Of a DNA stretch of 64,000 nucleotides, positions 1 through 11,759 are shown piece after piece (the first letter of the stretch is position 1; the number at the start of each line of letters is the position of its first letter). The DNA is from Sphingomonas flavescens. GTDB lineage: Bacteria; Pseudomonadota; Alphaproteobacteria; Sphingomonadales; Sphingomonadaceae. The notes below the pieces were generated by a model. That model saw only the letters and a list, made by a program, of their open reading frames with translations. It searched no databases and was not told where the DNA came from. Both the position numbers and the translations under genes were made by a program. Location of the stretch: positions 372,001-436,000 of the forward strand of contig NZ_CP133016.1 in the NCBI RefSeq assembly GCF_030866745.1, read 5' to 3'.

Positions 1-399
1 GCGCTTGGACAGGGTTTCGTCGAGGTCCATCGAGCCCATGACGGTGCGCAAGTTGGTGGTCGAAAGCGCCATGATCGCGGCGTAAAGGTCGGACACTTCG
101 TAGGCCGCCTTGGCGGGATCGAGCACCTGGAAGAAGACGACGCCGTCGACCGCGACCATCGCGTTGTCCTTGGTAATGATCTCCTGTCCCGGGATATCAA
201 GAACCTGCTCCATCATGTTGATGCGCCGGCCGACGCGATAGAAAAATGGGGTCACGTAGTTGAACCCCGGCTCCGCCACGCGGACGAAGCGGCCGAAATG
301 CTCGATGGTGTAGCGATAGCCCTGGCGAACGATTTTCACGCCCATCATCACGAAGACCAGTGCCAAAACCGCGACCGCGATCATGAACGTCGTCAGCAT
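1..399 (-). CDS. SPFH/Band 7 (stomatin-like) membrane protein, N-terminal part
   Basis: This gene runs off the left edge; 133 codons are visible. The protein opens with one hydrophobic segment (residues 1-24) and continues into an SPFH/Band 7 start, with the pattern RQGYRYTIEHFGRF followed by PGFNYVTPFF and VDGVVFFQV. Family members are membrane-anchored scaffolds of the stomatin/HflK/QmcA type that form large rings at the inner membrane and often act with an NfeD protein or a protease. The ATG at 399 follows a purine-rich ribosome site (GAGGA) a few bases upstream. The gene is divergent from the CitE-like gene at 444, so both promoters lie in a gap of about 45 bases. The C-terminal half and any NfeD partner are outside the window, so the subfamily is not settled. 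Confidence 0.88.
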   Translation of the reverse strand, partial: MLTTFMIAVAVLALVFVMMGVKIVRQGYRYTIEHFGRFVRVAEPGFNYVTPFFYRVGRRINMMEQVLDIPGQEIITKDNAMVAVDGVVFFQVLDPAKAAYEVSDLYAAIMALSTTNLRTVMGSMDLDETLSKR

Positions 400-443
400 T
401 CCTCTTCCCCAATATCCCTGTTGCAGGGCATGATGCGTCGGCC

Positions 444-2781
<2,338 letters not shown>

Positions 2782-2784
2782 ACC

Positions 2785-3960
2785 ATGACGCCCGCCGCGC
2801 GGACCCAAGCCGCCGTTGAGATACTCGACGAAGTCATTGCCGCTGCACATGGCAACGGGCCACCCGCCGACACGATCGTCAGCCGATACTTCAAGCAGCG
2901 CCGTTACGCCGGTTCAAAGGACCGGCGGGCGGTCCGGGAACTGGTGTTCCGGGCGATCCGGCGGTCAGCAGAAATTCCGATTAGCGGCCGCTCAGCGATC
3001 CTGGGACTGGCTCAGGACGATCCCGGGATTCTGTCAGGGTTTGGCGAACCACGCGGTCCGGACGCACTTGGCGACGGTGAAATACCGGCCGACGCCGGAC
3101 ATGTTCCTTCGTGGCTGCAGCCGCTGCTGTCGCCGCTGGTGGACGAAGCTGAGTGGCCTGCCTTGCTCAATCGTGCGCCGCTCGATTTGCGCGTGAATAT
3201 TGCTCGCACGTCACGGGACAGAATGTTCGACGAGTTCGCCGAGGCGGTCCCGACGCCACTCAGCCCGTGGGGCCTGCGGCTACCTGCTGAGACCAAAGTC
3301 GACGATCGCGCGGCATTTATGTCCGGGCTTGTCGAAGTCCAGGACGAGGGCAGCCAGCTGATCGCGTTGACCTGTGAAGCCAGTAATGACGAACGATTGC
3401 TCGATCTGTGCGCAGGGGCTGGCGGCAAGGCGCTCGCGCTGGTTGCCGCGGCTCCCGGCATTACGATCCTCGCGACCGACAGCAACCGCGCGCGTTTAGC
3501 GCAGTTGGGACCGCGCGCTGAACGTGCGGGTGCGACGATCGAAACCCGATTGCTCAATCAACCGCGGGAACTGGATGAGCTGGCTGATTGGCGGGACGGA
3601 GCCGACACAGTCCTTGTCGACGCGCCCTGCTCGGGCAGCGGAACATGGCGCCGCAACCCCGAGGGCCGATGGCGGCTGACGCCGGATCGGCTTGAGCGTC
3701 TGATTTCCAGCCAAGAGCGCTTGCTGGACATTGCCGCGCAGCTTGTTCGACCCGGCGGAGCATTGGTTTACGCCGTTTGCTCCCTGCTGTCCCGTGAGGG
3801 GGCGGGGCAGATCGCGCGCTTCCTAGAGCATCATTCATCGTGGATTAGTGAGCCATTGCCCATCGAGGGAGGAAGGCATGACGGTGGCGGAAGATTATTA
3901 ACGCCGGGTCACGACCAAACTGACGGGTTTTTCGTCGCGCGACTACGCCGGCCATGCTAG
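2785..3960 (+). CDS. RsmB-family 16S rRNA (cytosine-C5) methyltransferase
   Basis: A 391-residue SAM-dependent RNA methyltransferase of the RsmB/NOP2/Sun family. The N-terminal part has an NusB-like helical region (YFKQRRYAGSKDRRAVREL, about 33-51), and the C-terminal Rossmann domain carries the SAM motif LDLCAGAGGKAL, the motif IV cysteine in DAPCSGSGTWRRNPEGRW and the catalytic motif VI cysteine in YAVCSLLSREG. Known members methylate 16S rRNA at C967 or a neighbouring cytosine. It follows guaB closely and precedes a TPR protein. The target base is inferred from family, not seen. At 391 residues it is somewhat shorter than E. coli RsmB (429). Confidence 0.9.
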   Translation: MTPAARTQAAVEILDEVIAAAHGNGPPADTIVSRYFKQRRYAGSKDRRAVRELVFRAIRRSAEIPISGRSAILGLAQDDPGILSGFGEPRGPDALGDGEIPADAGHVPSWLQPLLSPLVDEAEWPALLNRAPLDLRVNIARTSRDRMFDEFAEAVPTPLSPWGLRLPAETKVDDRAAFMSGLVEVQDEGSQLIALTCEASNDERLLDLCAGAGGKALALVAAAPGITILATDSNRARLAQLGPRAERAGATIETRLLNQPRELDELADWRDGADTVLVDAPCSGSGTWRRNPEGRWRLTPDRLERLISSQERLLDIAAQLVRPGGALVYAVCSLLSREGAGQIARFLEHHSSWISEPLPIEGGRHDGGGRLLTPGHDQTDGFFVARLRRPC

Positions 3961-3985
3961 GCTGAACGGTGCTTTGGAGAGTTTA

Positions 3986-4483
3986 ATGCAGTCTCTGTCT
4001 CGCCTACTGCTCGTCGGAATTGCTGGTTTGGTTGTGGCGGCACCTGTCGCAAGCCAGCGGGCAGACGATCAGATCTTGCCGCGTTCCGTTGAATTGCTGA
4101 AGCAGGCGCGAGCGTTGATTTCCGCGGGAAAACTGGAGAGCGCCGAGGATCTGCTCGAAACGGCGCTGGCGGTCGATCCGCGGAACCGTGGCGCCTACGT
4201 GGACATCGCGCGGGTCGCTGAAAAGCAGCACCTGTTCGGGAAAGCGATCCTGATGACGAGCAAGGCGCTCGCGCTCGAGCCTAATGATGCGGATGCGATC
4301 GCCGTACAGGGCGAAGCGATGGTCGAACTAGGCGCGACCGCTCGCGCGCAGGCCAATCTGCAGAAGCTTCAGACAATCTGTGGTACCAAGGGCTGCCCGC
4401 AGATTGCTCAGCTGTCGGGCGCGATCAGTCGCGGTCCGACCGTTGCCTCCGCCAAATCGCCGGAAAGCCCGAAGTCGAACTAA
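3986..4483 (+). CDS. Exported tetratricopeptide-repeat protein
   Basis: A 165-residue protein with an N-terminal signal peptide (MQSLSRLLLVGIAGLVVAAP, cleavage probably near VAS-QR) followed by at least two TPR-like helix pairs (ARALISAGKLESAEDLLETA, then AYVDIARVAEKQHLFGKAIL and ADAIAVQGEAMVELG). I chose the ATG at 3986 over an upstream TTG at 3974 because GGAGA sits directly before it at 3976-3980. It is likely periplasmic and acts through protein binding; no enzyme motif is visible. It ends convergent with ksgA, overlapping it by four bases. No specific name is supportable. Confidence 0.82.
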   Translation: MQSLSRLLLVGIAGLVVAAPVASQRADDQILPRSVELLKQARALISAGKLESAEDLLETALAVDPRNRGAYVDIARVAEKQHLFGKAILMTSKALALEPNDADAIAVQGEAMVELGATARAQANLQKLQTICGTKGCPQIAQLSGAISRGPTVASAKSPESPKSN

Positions 4484-5301
4484 GCGTCGAGCTGTCGGGC
4501 GAGGCTTACCCATCCCGCGACGGACAGGGTTTCCGCCCGTCGCTGAGTATCAATGCCGACGATTTCCGCAGCTTTTAGCGCCCCGTCCAGCTGTTTCAGA
4601 CTTGAGCGGAGCATTTTGCGGCGCTGACCAAAGGCTGCTTCGGTCAGTCGTTCCAGAGTGCGGGGCGATACGCCGGCCGGCTGCTCGCCTGGAACGATAT
4701 GCACAATTGCTGACGTGACCTTCGGTGGCGGGACGAAGGAGGAACGATTGACTGTCATCGCAATACGAGCCGCACATCGCCACTGGACCGCGACGGAAAG
4801 CCGACCGTACGCATCGCTTCCCGGGGAGGCGACTATGCGCTCCGCCACCTCCTTTTGAAACATCAGCGTGAGCGAGCGCCACCAGGGCGGCCACATGTCG
4901 CCGCTAAGCCATTTGAGCAGCAAGGCCGTCCCAACGTTATAAGGAAGGTTCGCGACCACGTGCGCGCCGGGCACCATCTCCGGCTCATCGATCCGGAGGG
5001 CGTCGCCTTCGATTAGCTGAAGCCGATGCGCAAAGGCATCGCTGAGTTCTTCCAGTGCGGGGATGCACCTGCGGTCGCGCTCGACAGCGGTCACTTTCGC
5101 ACCAGCTTCGAGCAGTGCGCGTGTCAGCCCCCCAGGACCGGGCCCGACCTCATAGACGCGTTCTCCTTCGCGAATACCGGGCACGGCAGCGATGCGGGCA
5201 AGAAGCTGGCGATCGAGGATGAAGTTCTGCCCGAGGGCCTTGCTGGCGGTTAGCCCGTGCCGGGCAATGACGTCACGGAGGGGCTCGGAGCTTTCGGTCA
5301 A
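4480..5301 (-). CDS. rsmA: 16S rRNA (adenine1518-N6/adenine1519-N6)-dimethyltransferase
   Basis: RsmA (KsgA) dimethylates two adjacent adenines in the 3' hairpin of 16S rRNA during late 30S assembly. The 273-residue protein shows the family opening LGQNFILD (about 23-30), the SAM-binding motif VYEVGPGPGGLTRALLEAG, and the catalytic NLPYN motif followed by a SFVPPPKVTSAIV segment typical of this family. It is the last gene of the lptD-surA-pdxA-rsmA operon, a gene order conserved across many Proteobacteria, and its ATG overlaps the pdxA stop by four bases, indicating translational coupling. Confidence 0.97.
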   Translation of the reverse strand: MTESSEPLRDVIARHGLTASKALGQNFILDRQLLARIAAVPGIREGERVYEVGPGPGGLTRALLEAGAKVTAVERDRRCIPALEELSDAFAHRLQLIEGDALRIDEPEMVPGAHVVANLPYNVGTALLLKWLSGDMWPPWWRSLTLMFQKEVAERIVASPGSDAYGRLSVAVQWRCAARIAMTVNRSSFVPPPKVTSAIVHIVPGEQPAGVSPRTLERLTEAAFGQRRKMLRSSLKQLDGALKAAEIVGIDTQRRAETLSVAGWVSLARQLDA

Positions 5302-6302
5302 GCGACTTCCGCGCGAAGAGCGGCATTGTCGGCAGCCATGCGCATCGCCGCCGCCATAGGTCTTGGATCGGCCTGATCGAGCCCCGCAATGTCGAAGGCT
5401 GTGCCATGGTCGGGTGCGGTGCGAACGATTGGCAGACCTAGCGTCACGTTGACCGCCTCCTCAAAATGAAGTGCCTTGATCGGAATCAACGCCTGGTCGT
5501 GGTACATGCACAACGCAGCGTCGTAATTGGCGCGGGCGCGGGCGTGGAACATCGTATCGGCGGGGTGGGGGCCGGTCACACGCCAACCTTCAGCCGCCAA
5601 TGCGGCAATCGCCGGCTCGATAATGTCTATTTCTTCGTGACCGAGCTTGCCGCCCTCGCCGGCGTGGGGATTGAGTCCCGAAATTGCCAGCCGTGGTTCG
5701 GCAATCCCGAAATTTCGCTGCAATCCACGCAAAGCCGCGCGCCCGCGGCATTCGATTAAAATACTGCTCAGACGGTCGCGCACTTCGGTCAATGGCAGAT
5801 GCGTGGTGACTGGGATGGTACGCAAAGTCGGTCCTGCCAGCATCATCACTACATTCTGCGGCGAAACGCCACAGCGTTCGGCCACAAATTCGGTCTGTCC
5901 CGGGTGAGCGAATCCGATGGCGTAAAGTTGTTCCTTGGCGACCGGCCCAGTGACGACAGCCGAGGCCGAGCCCGAACGCGCAAGTCCTACCGCAATCTCA
6001 AGGGAATCGAGCGACGTATGCGCGCCGCTAACACTCGGGTGACCCGGCTGGTCGCGTTCGGGAGCGTTGAGTTGGATGAGGGGTAGCCCGTAATCGAATG
6101 CCGCGTCCGCCTGACGGGGGTCGTCGACCAACTCGATGGGCCCATCCCATACCGCGGCTACCGACCGCGGGTCACCGATGGCCACGAATGCGGGCAAAGC
6201 GAAGCTGTCTCGATTGTCCCAGCACTTGGCAATCACCTCGGGACCAATCCCTGCAGGGTCGCCAAGCGAGACCGCCAGTGGATTTTGTAGCGCGCGAGCC
6301 AT
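5298..6302 (-). CDS. pdxA: 4-hydroxythreonine-4-phosphate dehydrogenase
   Basis: PdxA oxidises 4-phosphohydroxy-L-threonine in the DXP-dependent pathway to pyridoxal phosphate. At 334 residues it has normal family length. Visible marks are the start SLGDPAGIGPEVIAK, the metal-ligand histidines in TTHLPLTEV, NPHAGEGG and the downstream MYHDQALIPIK, and the C-terminal APDHGTAFDIAG, all hallmark PdxA motifs. It sits between surA and rsmA in the conserved operon; 25 bases separate it from surA. Nothing is unusual. Confidence 0.97.
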   Translation of the reverse strand: MARALQNPLAVSLGDPAGIGPEVIAKCWDNRDSFALPAFVAIGDPRSVAAVWDGPIELVDDPRQADAAFDYGLPLIQLNAPERDQPGHPSVSGAHTSLDSLEIAVGLARSGSASAVVTGPVAKEQLYAIGFAHPGQTEFVAERCGVSPQNVVMMLAGPTLRTIPVTTHLPLTEVRDRLSSILIECRGRAALRGLQRNFGIAEPRLAISGLNPHAGEGGKLGHEEIDIIEPAIAALAAEGWRVTGPHPADTMFHARARANYDAALCMYHDQALIPIKALHFEEAVNVTLGLPIVRTAPDHGTAFDIAGLDQADPRPMAAAMRMAADNAALRAEVA

Positions 6303-6327
6303 CAGCTCCGGCTTCTCACTGAGCGAT

Positions 6328-7701
6328 CTACCTGAATTCGATTACCGCGTCGCGGCGAAGATCGCGCAGGTAGCGGCGGGCGCGCGAGTTCACGCGTTCC
6401 TCGTTCAACTGGTTGTACACGTCATCGTAGCTAGGCGCCGTCGAATCGACTTCATCGCGGCCGCACATTACCAGCACCCGGACGCCTTCATCGAGCGTCC
6501 CGAACGGCTGCGTCGCCTGACCTACCTGCATCGGCAGCATCAGACGCTGAAGGGCCGGCGGCAAATCGCGCATCTTGACCTGATCGCTCGTGACAACTTC
6601 GCCATGGAAGGTGGACGCGAGACGTTCCGCGCCGCCGCAGCCGCCGATATTGCGGGCAGCCTCGGCGAAGCGGGCGACAATCGGCTCGGCCGTGGCTTTC
6701 GAGGTTCCTTTCGGAAAATTGATCGAGACCTGCTTCAGCGCCAGCACGGCATCACGCGGGTCCGCGGTTAAAATCTTGCGCGTGTCCTGGATGGCGATGA
6801 TCGAAAAGCCCCCGCCGACGGGAATGGGGTTACTGATTGCACCGGCATCCATTTGACGCACAGCGGCGGCCAATGATGCTGGCAATTGTTCGGGACGAAC
6901 CCACCCGAGGTCGCCGCCGACGGGCGCAGTCGACGATTCGGAATATTGCCGCGCATAGCCGGCGAATGAGGCGCCGTTACGCAGCTGCGCGAGAATCTTG
7001 TTCGCGTTGTCCAGGGTCTGCGCTTCCGTGGCTGGGGTAGCCGACAGGAAAATCTCACTGATCCGGAATTCCTCGGTGCCCTTCGACGCGTTGAGCTTGT
7101 CGAGCACGGCCTTTACCTCGTCATCGCCGACGCTGACGCCGCTTTCGATCTTCGCGCGCTGCAGGCGCTGCCAAGCGATTTCCGCCTCGATTTGACGGCG
7201 CATCGATTTAATATTGGAGCCTTGACTGGCAAGGAGATCGGCCATCTGTTCCGGCGTTTTCTTGGCGTTCTCCGCCACGCGCTGGACCGTTCGGTCAATT
7301 TCGGACTGCTTGACCTCGATCTTCTCGGTCTTTGCCGCTTGAATTTCGAGCATTTCGTCGATCAAGTTGCGTAGGACCTGCTCGCGGAGGCGGTCAATCT
7401 CACCGCTCGGGATTTCGCCGCCGTTGGCTATCGCCATGAATGCGAGCCGCTGGTCGACGTCGGTCTGCGTGATCACGTCGCCGTTGACGATTGCCGTGGC
7501 CTTCACCACCGACGGCATTGCCTGGCCGAACACCTGCGGGTTCTGCGGAAGCCGAAGGGATTGGCTGCTGTTGACCGAGGCAGGTGCCGCCGCGGCTTGC
7601 TGATCGCCCGCCTGCGCAAGCGCACCGCTCGCCAATCCAAGGCCCGCGCCCGCACCCAGCATCAACGCGCGCACCGCGTTCGTTCGGAAAGTTGAACTCA
7701 C
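6328..7701 (-). CDS. surA: Periplasmic peptidyl-prolyl isomerase / OMP chaperone (SurA type)
   Basis: A 457-residue SurA homologue: a signal peptide (hydrophobic residues 12-29 ending ASGALAQA), a SurA N-terminal chaperone helix region (IVNGDVITQTDVDQRLAF onwards, about 72-190), and a parvulin-type PPIase domain (FRISEIFLSATPATEAQ ... GGDLGWVRPEQLP, about 197-310). SurA escorts unfolded outer membrane proteins, including LptD, across the periplasm. The gene directly follows lptD, its known client, with a 61-base gap, and precedes pdxA. The C-terminal part is less conserved, and only one clear parvulin domain is visible, as in many alphaproteobacterial members. Confidence 0.93.
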   Translation of the reverse strand: MSSTFRTNAVRALMLGAGAGLGLASGALAQAGDQQAAAAPASVNSSQSLRLPQNPQVFGQAMPSVVKATAIVNGDVITQTDVDQRLAFMAIANGGEIPSGEIDRLREQVLRNLIDEMLEIQAAKTEKIEVKQSEIDRTVQRVAENAKKTPEQMADLLASQGSNIKSMRRQIEAEIAWQRLQRAKIESGVSVGDDEVKAVLDKLNASKGTEEFRISEIFLSATPATEAQTLDNANKILAQLRNGASFAGYARQYSESSTAPVGGDLGWVRPEQLPASLAAAVRQMDAGAISNPIPVGGGFSIIAIQDTRKILTADPRDAVLALKQVSINFPKGTSKATAEPIVARFAEAARNIGGCGGAERLASTFHGEVVTSDQVKMRDLPPALQRLMLPMQVGQATQPFGTLDEGVRVLVMCGRDEVDSTAPSYDDVYNQLNEERVNSRARRYLRDLRRDAVIEFR

Positions 7702-7762
7702 GATCAGATTAATCCCTTGGTTTTCGTGACTTGCCCTTGCTGCGGGCCCGCTGAACGCAGGC

Positions 7763-9976
7763 TTAGCGGCTGACCCCCTTCAACGCCAAGTGAATGGCGA
7801 AGGTGCTGCCCTTACGGAAGGCACCGATGCGCTCATAGTCGCGCCGCCACGTCAGGCCAAGTTGCAGGCAATCGTCTTCATATTCGATCCCCAGGCGGTT
7901 GCGGATCGGCTGATAGCCGTCGGCGAGCGAAAGCGGGTCCTCGCTCTTGTCGGTCAGGTCGATGACTGCCGCACCGAAGATCGACCAGTATTTGCGAAAC
8001 TTGATCCTTCCAGCGACCCGGAGCTCTTCTTTGTCGCGGAGATCCTCAATCGACGGATCGATGTCTCGGTTGAGCTTAAGATAGCCAATCTGGGCATAGG
8101 TATCGTTGGTGCCGATCGTAAGATCGAGCTCGTTGCGCCGAACCGTGAAGTTCTTTTTGTCGATGCGGAAGCGGTCGGTGATGTCGATGAAGTTGCCGTA
8201 GCGGATCCGCGTCCTTCCGACGATATCGGAGACCCGCCCGGTGAGGCCGGTGCCTTGCGGGAAGATCGTGCGAACCTTTTCGAAACGGAAACTCTGCCCA
8301 ATGTTGCTGTCGATCGACAGGTTCTTGCGCTCGATCGACCAGTCCAGCCCGTAGGTGACGCGGGAAGAATCCTCCCACCGGTCATAGCCAGGGAAGCGGT
8401 TCAGCGCGAAAAGATTGCTATCCTCCAGGTCGACGGAGCGAGCATCTTCGTTGGGAATGTCGATGTTGGAGGTGCGAGGCGTGACAACGAACTGCACGCG
8501 CGGAGTGAGCCGCTGAATCCCGCCCAGGAACGGACCGATGAACGGCCATTTGATGTCTGCTGCGAGCGCCCCGATTGCACGGCCGTGCCAGCCATTGGTG
8601 CCCCGATAAATTGCGACATCCGTCAGCTCGGCTTCGTCGGTATGGTAGACGTCGGCCCGTCCATAGGCGGTCAGGTCCAGTTCCTGACCCCAAGGGGTGA
8701 TGCGCCGCAAATCCCAGCGCAGGCTCGCAAAAGCGCGCTGCGTATCCTGGCCCTCGACCCGGTAAAGCGACAAGCTATTGGCCTGAAGTTCAATCTTGCC
8801 GCCGGCAACATCGCCGACACGGAAGCGAGCGTCGATCGCGGGAAGGGCAATTGGAATGGTCTTCTGGCGGTCGTCGACCCGGAGGCCTTGGAAGGCCCAA
8901 CCGGCGATCGAGATGTAGCTGTCCGGCGTGATCCGCTCGGCATTGATGACGTTCCGCAGCCGGTCGTCGTTCGTCAGGTCGTAGCGGCGGGTGACCGTTT
9001 TGTCGGTTGCGGCGCGAAGCGAGGCGGTAATGCTCCAGACGGGATCGAGCTGGAACCGGCCGTTGCCCTCAAAGTAGCCGCGGAACCGCTTGGTGTCATC
9101 GGCTGTGACCGTTGGATCGATCTGATCGACCTCGCCGTAGGTCAGGAACCCGTGAAGCTGGAATGCTCCAAGACTGTTCAATTCGCGATACTGCGCATCC
9201 AGCGCAGGCAAGACGTTGGTGTAGACGTGCGGCGTGATCGTCGCATCGCGGTTGGGGCCAAGCTGCCAATGATACGGCACGGCGACTTCAAAGCCGTTGC
9301 GGCTTGAGACGGCGATATCGGGTACCAGCAGGCCCGTGGCGCCTTCGGTGCCCCGGGAAATATTGAAGATCGGCAGCAATGGGAGATTGATGCCGAACAG
9401 CTGCATCCGGCCGCCTTCGAAGCGGACGCGCTTGCTGGCCGGGTCGTCGACCACGCGCGCCGCCGTGATCGACCAGCTTGGCCGCTTCGGACAGCCTGTG
9501 TCGCTGGTCACCGGACAAGGCGAGTAGATAGCGTCTGTAAGACTCAGGACGCCATTCGTCCTGGAGCCGCGGCGGGCGGCAATTCGTCCGCCGCTGGCGA
9601 GCACGACCATCAGATTGTCGATCGTGCCATCGCGCATGGTATCCGTCAGCTGGACATTCTCGCCGACAAGCTTGTCCCCTTGCGGGGTCAGCATGACGAC
9701 GTTGCCCCGTGCGAAAACCTGCCCGGTTTTCCGCTCCCAGATTACCTGATTGGCCGCGAGGTAATTGCCGTCGCGGTTCATGCGAACGTCGCCGGTGGCA
9801 GTGACCGTTTCCGCCTCACTGTCGTAGGCGACGGAATCGGCGCTGAATTCGATGATCTGGTCAGGCGGAACGATCGCGGCGGGCGCAGCAGCCGGTGCGG
9901 TGGTTTGCGCCTCAGCGGCTGCCGGGACCGTCAAAAGCAAGGGGAGCGCGGTCCACCAGACAAATTTCGTCCGCAA
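7763..9976 (-). CDS. lptD: LPS-assembly outer membrane protein LptD
   Basis: LptD with LptE forms the outer membrane translocon that inserts lipopolysaccharide into the outer leaflet. From the proposed start the protein is 737 residues: a signal peptide (WWTALPLLLTVPAAAEAQ), an LptA/OstA-like jellyroll domain (IIEFSADSVAYDSEAETVTA), a plug/linker with cysteines (SPCPVTSDTGCPKRP), then a long beta-barrel (LptD C-terminal domain) with alternating strands to the end. The reading frame stays open upstream to 10204, but that extension reaches into the pepA promoter and has no similarity I recognise. A TTG at 9976 preceded by GGGACGAG and followed directly by the signal peptide is the likelier start. 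It heads the lptD-surA-pdxA-rsmA operon. Confidence 0.92.
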   Translation of the reverse strand: MRTKFVWWTALPLLLTVPAAAEAQTTAPAAAPAAIVPPDQIIEFSADSVAYDSEAETVTATGDVRMNRDGNYLAANQVIWERKTGQVFARGNVVMLTPQGDKLVGENVQLTDTMRDGTIDNLMVVLASGGRIAARRGSRTNGVLSLTDAIYSPCPVTSDTGCPKRPSWSITAARVVDDPASKRVRFEGGRMQLFGINLPLLPIFNISRGTEGATGLLVPDIAVSSRNGFEVAVPYHWQLGPNRDATITPHVYTNVLPALDAQYRELNSLGAFQLHGFLTYGEVDQIDPTVTADDTKRFRGYFEGNGRFQLDPVWSITASLRAATDKTVTRRYDLTNDDRLRNVINAERITPDSYISIAGWAFQGLRVDDRQKTIPIALPAIDARFRVGDVAGGKIELQANSLSLYRVEGQDTQRAFASLRWDLRRITPWGQELDLTAYGRADVYHTDEAELTDVAIYRGTNGWHGRAIGALAADIKWPFIGPFLGGIQRLTPRVQFVVTPRTSNIDIPNEDARSVDLEDSNLFALNRFPGYDRWEDSSRVTYGLDWSIERKNLSIDSNIGQSFRFEKVRTIFPQGTGLTGRVSDIVGRTRIRYGNFIDITDRFRIDKKNFTVRRNELDLTIGTNDTYAQIGYLKLNRDIDPSIEDLRDKEELRVAGRIKFRKYWSIFGAAVIDLTDKSEDPLSLADGYQPIRNRLGIEYEDDCLQLGLTWRRDYERIGAFRKGSTFAIHLALKGVSR

Positions 9977-10124
9977 CGCTCGTCCCGCCCCAACTTCCCA
10001 AAGATGATCTTTGCGCCTGACTAGAGGCTCGGGGCGGCGGGGACAATCGTTCAAGACGCTACTTTGCCAAGCTTTCAGTTGCATCTTAAAGGTCGCCGCA
10101 ACTGATCGCTTGCAAGGGATACTC

Positions 10125-11594
10125 ATGAAAATTCGTTTCGCCGATAGCCGGCCCGCCGGCGAATATGCGCTGGTTCTGCCCGTTGCGGGCAAGGATCGCG
10201 GCACGTTGTCGTCGCTAGGCGCCTCGGAGAAAGCGGTTTCGGCGGCGCTCGATCGTCAGCGTTTCGAAGGCGATGCTTCCGGTGTCGCCGAGCAATTTTA
10301 TGATGACGGAGGCGGCGCTCGACGCTTGATCGTGGTCGGCACCGGAAGCAGTGCGCCCAAGGAGGCAGCCGAAAAGCTCGGCGGCAACGCGGTGGCGCGA
10401 CTTTTGACGTCCGGCGAGAAGATCGCCGTCATCGACATCACCGGTCTAAATTACGACGCTGATGCCGCCGCCCGGGTCGGCTTCGGCGCCTTGCTCCGTT
10501 CGTGGCGCCACGATCGGTACCGGACCAAGCTAAAGGACAATCAAAAGCCAACCCTTGAAGAGGTTGTCGTCGTGGGCGGCGATCCGGCGGCGGCAAAGCG
10601 CTACGAAGACCGCTGGGCGCCTGTGGCCAAGGGTGTCTCTCTAACCCGGGAACTCGTCACCGAGCCGGCGAACATCATTTATCCAGAGACATTCGTTGAC
10701 CACGTGACAGCGTCCGTCGATGGCCTAGGCCTCGAAGTCGAAGTGCTGGACCGCGCGGCGATGACCGAACTGGGCATGGGCGCCTTGCTGGGCGTAGCGC
10801 AGGGATCGGTCAGAGAGGCGCGCCTCTTGATCCTGAAATGGACCGGCGCGGGTGCGGGCGCGCCGCCGGTGGCCTTCGTGGGCAAGGGCGTAACGTTCGA
10901 TACCGGCGGCATCTCCATCAAGCCCGCCGCCGGCATGGAAGCCATGAAGTGGGACATGGGCGGCGCCGGCGCCGTGGTCGGCGCAATGAAGGCGCTCGCC
11001 GGCCGCAAGGCTAAGGCGAACATCGTCGGCATCTGCGGCCTCGTTGAGAACATGCCTGGTGGAAATGCGCAGCGTCCTGGGGACGTCGTGACGACGATGT
11101 CGGGGCAAACGGTGGAGGTCATCAACACCGACGCGGAAGGTCGCCTCGTGCTGGCGGATGCGGTCACCTACGTCCAGCGCAACTTCAAGCCGACGGCAAT
11201 CATCGACCTGGCCACGTTGACAGGGGCCATTCTCATCTCGCTTGGGCACGAGTGGGCAGGCCTGTTCTCGAACAACGAGGATCTCGCGGGCAAGCTGCAG
11301 GCCGCCGGCGAGGAGTCCGGTGACAAGTTGTGGCGCATGCCGCTCGCGGAGACCTTCGACCGCTTGATCGATTCGCCGATCGCGGACATGAAGAACGTCG
11401 GCCCGCGCGAAGGCGGCTCGATCACTGCCGCGCAGTTCATCCAGCGCTTTGTCGAGAACGACACCAAGTGGGCGCATATCGACATGGCGGGCAAGGCATG
11501 GTCCGACAAAGCCGCATCGACCTTCGACAAGGGTGCGACCGGATTCGGCGTCCGGCTGCTGGACCAGTATGTCGCGGATAACCTCGAGCACTGA
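10125..11594 (+). CDS. pepA: Leucyl aminopeptidase (M17 family)
   Basis: A 489-residue M17 aminopeptidase that removes N-terminal residues, notably leucine, in the cytoplasm; it works as a hexamer with two divalent metals. The N-terminal macro-like domain is followed by the catalytic domain with VGKGVTFDTGGISIKPAAGM (catalytic Lys and metal Asp), DMGGAGAV, and the signature NTDAEGRLVLADA. The ATG at 10125 is preceded by AAGGGAT; the open frame extends to 10011 but that part is not conserved. It is divergent from lptD, so the shared promoter region is about 9977-10124. The DUF2256 gene follows six bases after the stop. Confidence 0.96.
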   Translation: MKIRFADSRPAGEYALVLPVAGKDRGTLSSLGASEKAVSAALDRQRFEGDASGVAEQFYDDGGGARRLIVVGTGSSAPKEAAEKLGGNAVARLLTSGEKIAVIDITGLNYDADAAARVGFGALLRSWRHDRYRTKLKDNQKPTLEEVVVVGGDPAAAKRYEDRWAPVAKGVSLTRELVTEPANIIYPETFVDHVTASVDGLGLEVEVLDRAAMTELGMGALLGVAQGSVREARLLILKWTGAGAGAPPVAFVGKGVTFDTGGISIKPAAGMEAMKWDMGGAGAVVGAMKALAGRKAKANIVGICGLVENMPGGNAQRPGDVVTTMSGQTVEVINTDAEGRLVLADAVTYVQRNFKPTAIIDLATLTGAILISLGHEWAGLFSNNEDLAGKLQAAGEESGDKLWRMPLAETFDRLIDSPIADMKNVGPREGGSITAAQFIQRFVENDTKWAHIDMAGKAWSDKAASTFDKGATGFGVRLLDQYVADNLEH

Positions 11595-11600
11595 TCGCCG

Positions 11601-11759
11601 GTGCCCAAAATGCGCCGGAAAACGGACCTGCCGTCGAAGATCTGCGCGGCCTGCAGGTTGCCTTTCTCCTGGCGCAAGAAATGGGAGCGGGACTGGGAAC
11701 AGGTTCGCTTCTGTTCCGAGCGGTGCCGCCGCGCGGGCAAGTCTGCTGATCAGCAGTGA
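11601..11759 (+). CDS. DUF2256 zinc-finger-like mini-protein
   Basis: A 52-residue protein starting at a GTG. It carries the DUF2256 pattern: a [19 protein letters not shown] segment with a CxxC pair (Cys15 and Cys18), and [10 protein letters not shown] with a second CxxxC pair (Cys39, Cys43), so a single zinc site is likely. The function of the family is unknown; in many genomes it lies next to photolyase-like or DASH cryptochrome genes, but none is here. It starts six bases after pepA and ends inside holC with a GTGA overlap of four bases, implying translational coupling. Confidence 0.8.
   Translation: MPKMRRKTDLPSKICAACRLPFSWRKKWERDWEQVRFCSERCRRAGKSADQQ

Noticed and set aside
7790..9307. 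A 505-codon plus-strand open frame across lptD.
   Set aside because: It lies antisense to a well-supported beta-barrel gene, has no recognised domain, and shows the usual composition of an antisense shadow.
9977..10204. An N-terminal extension of lptD by 76 residues.
   Set aside because: It reaches into the pepA promoter region, has no signal peptide of its own and lacks conservation marks; a TTG start at 9976 with a purine-rich site just before it and a signal peptide just after is more likely.
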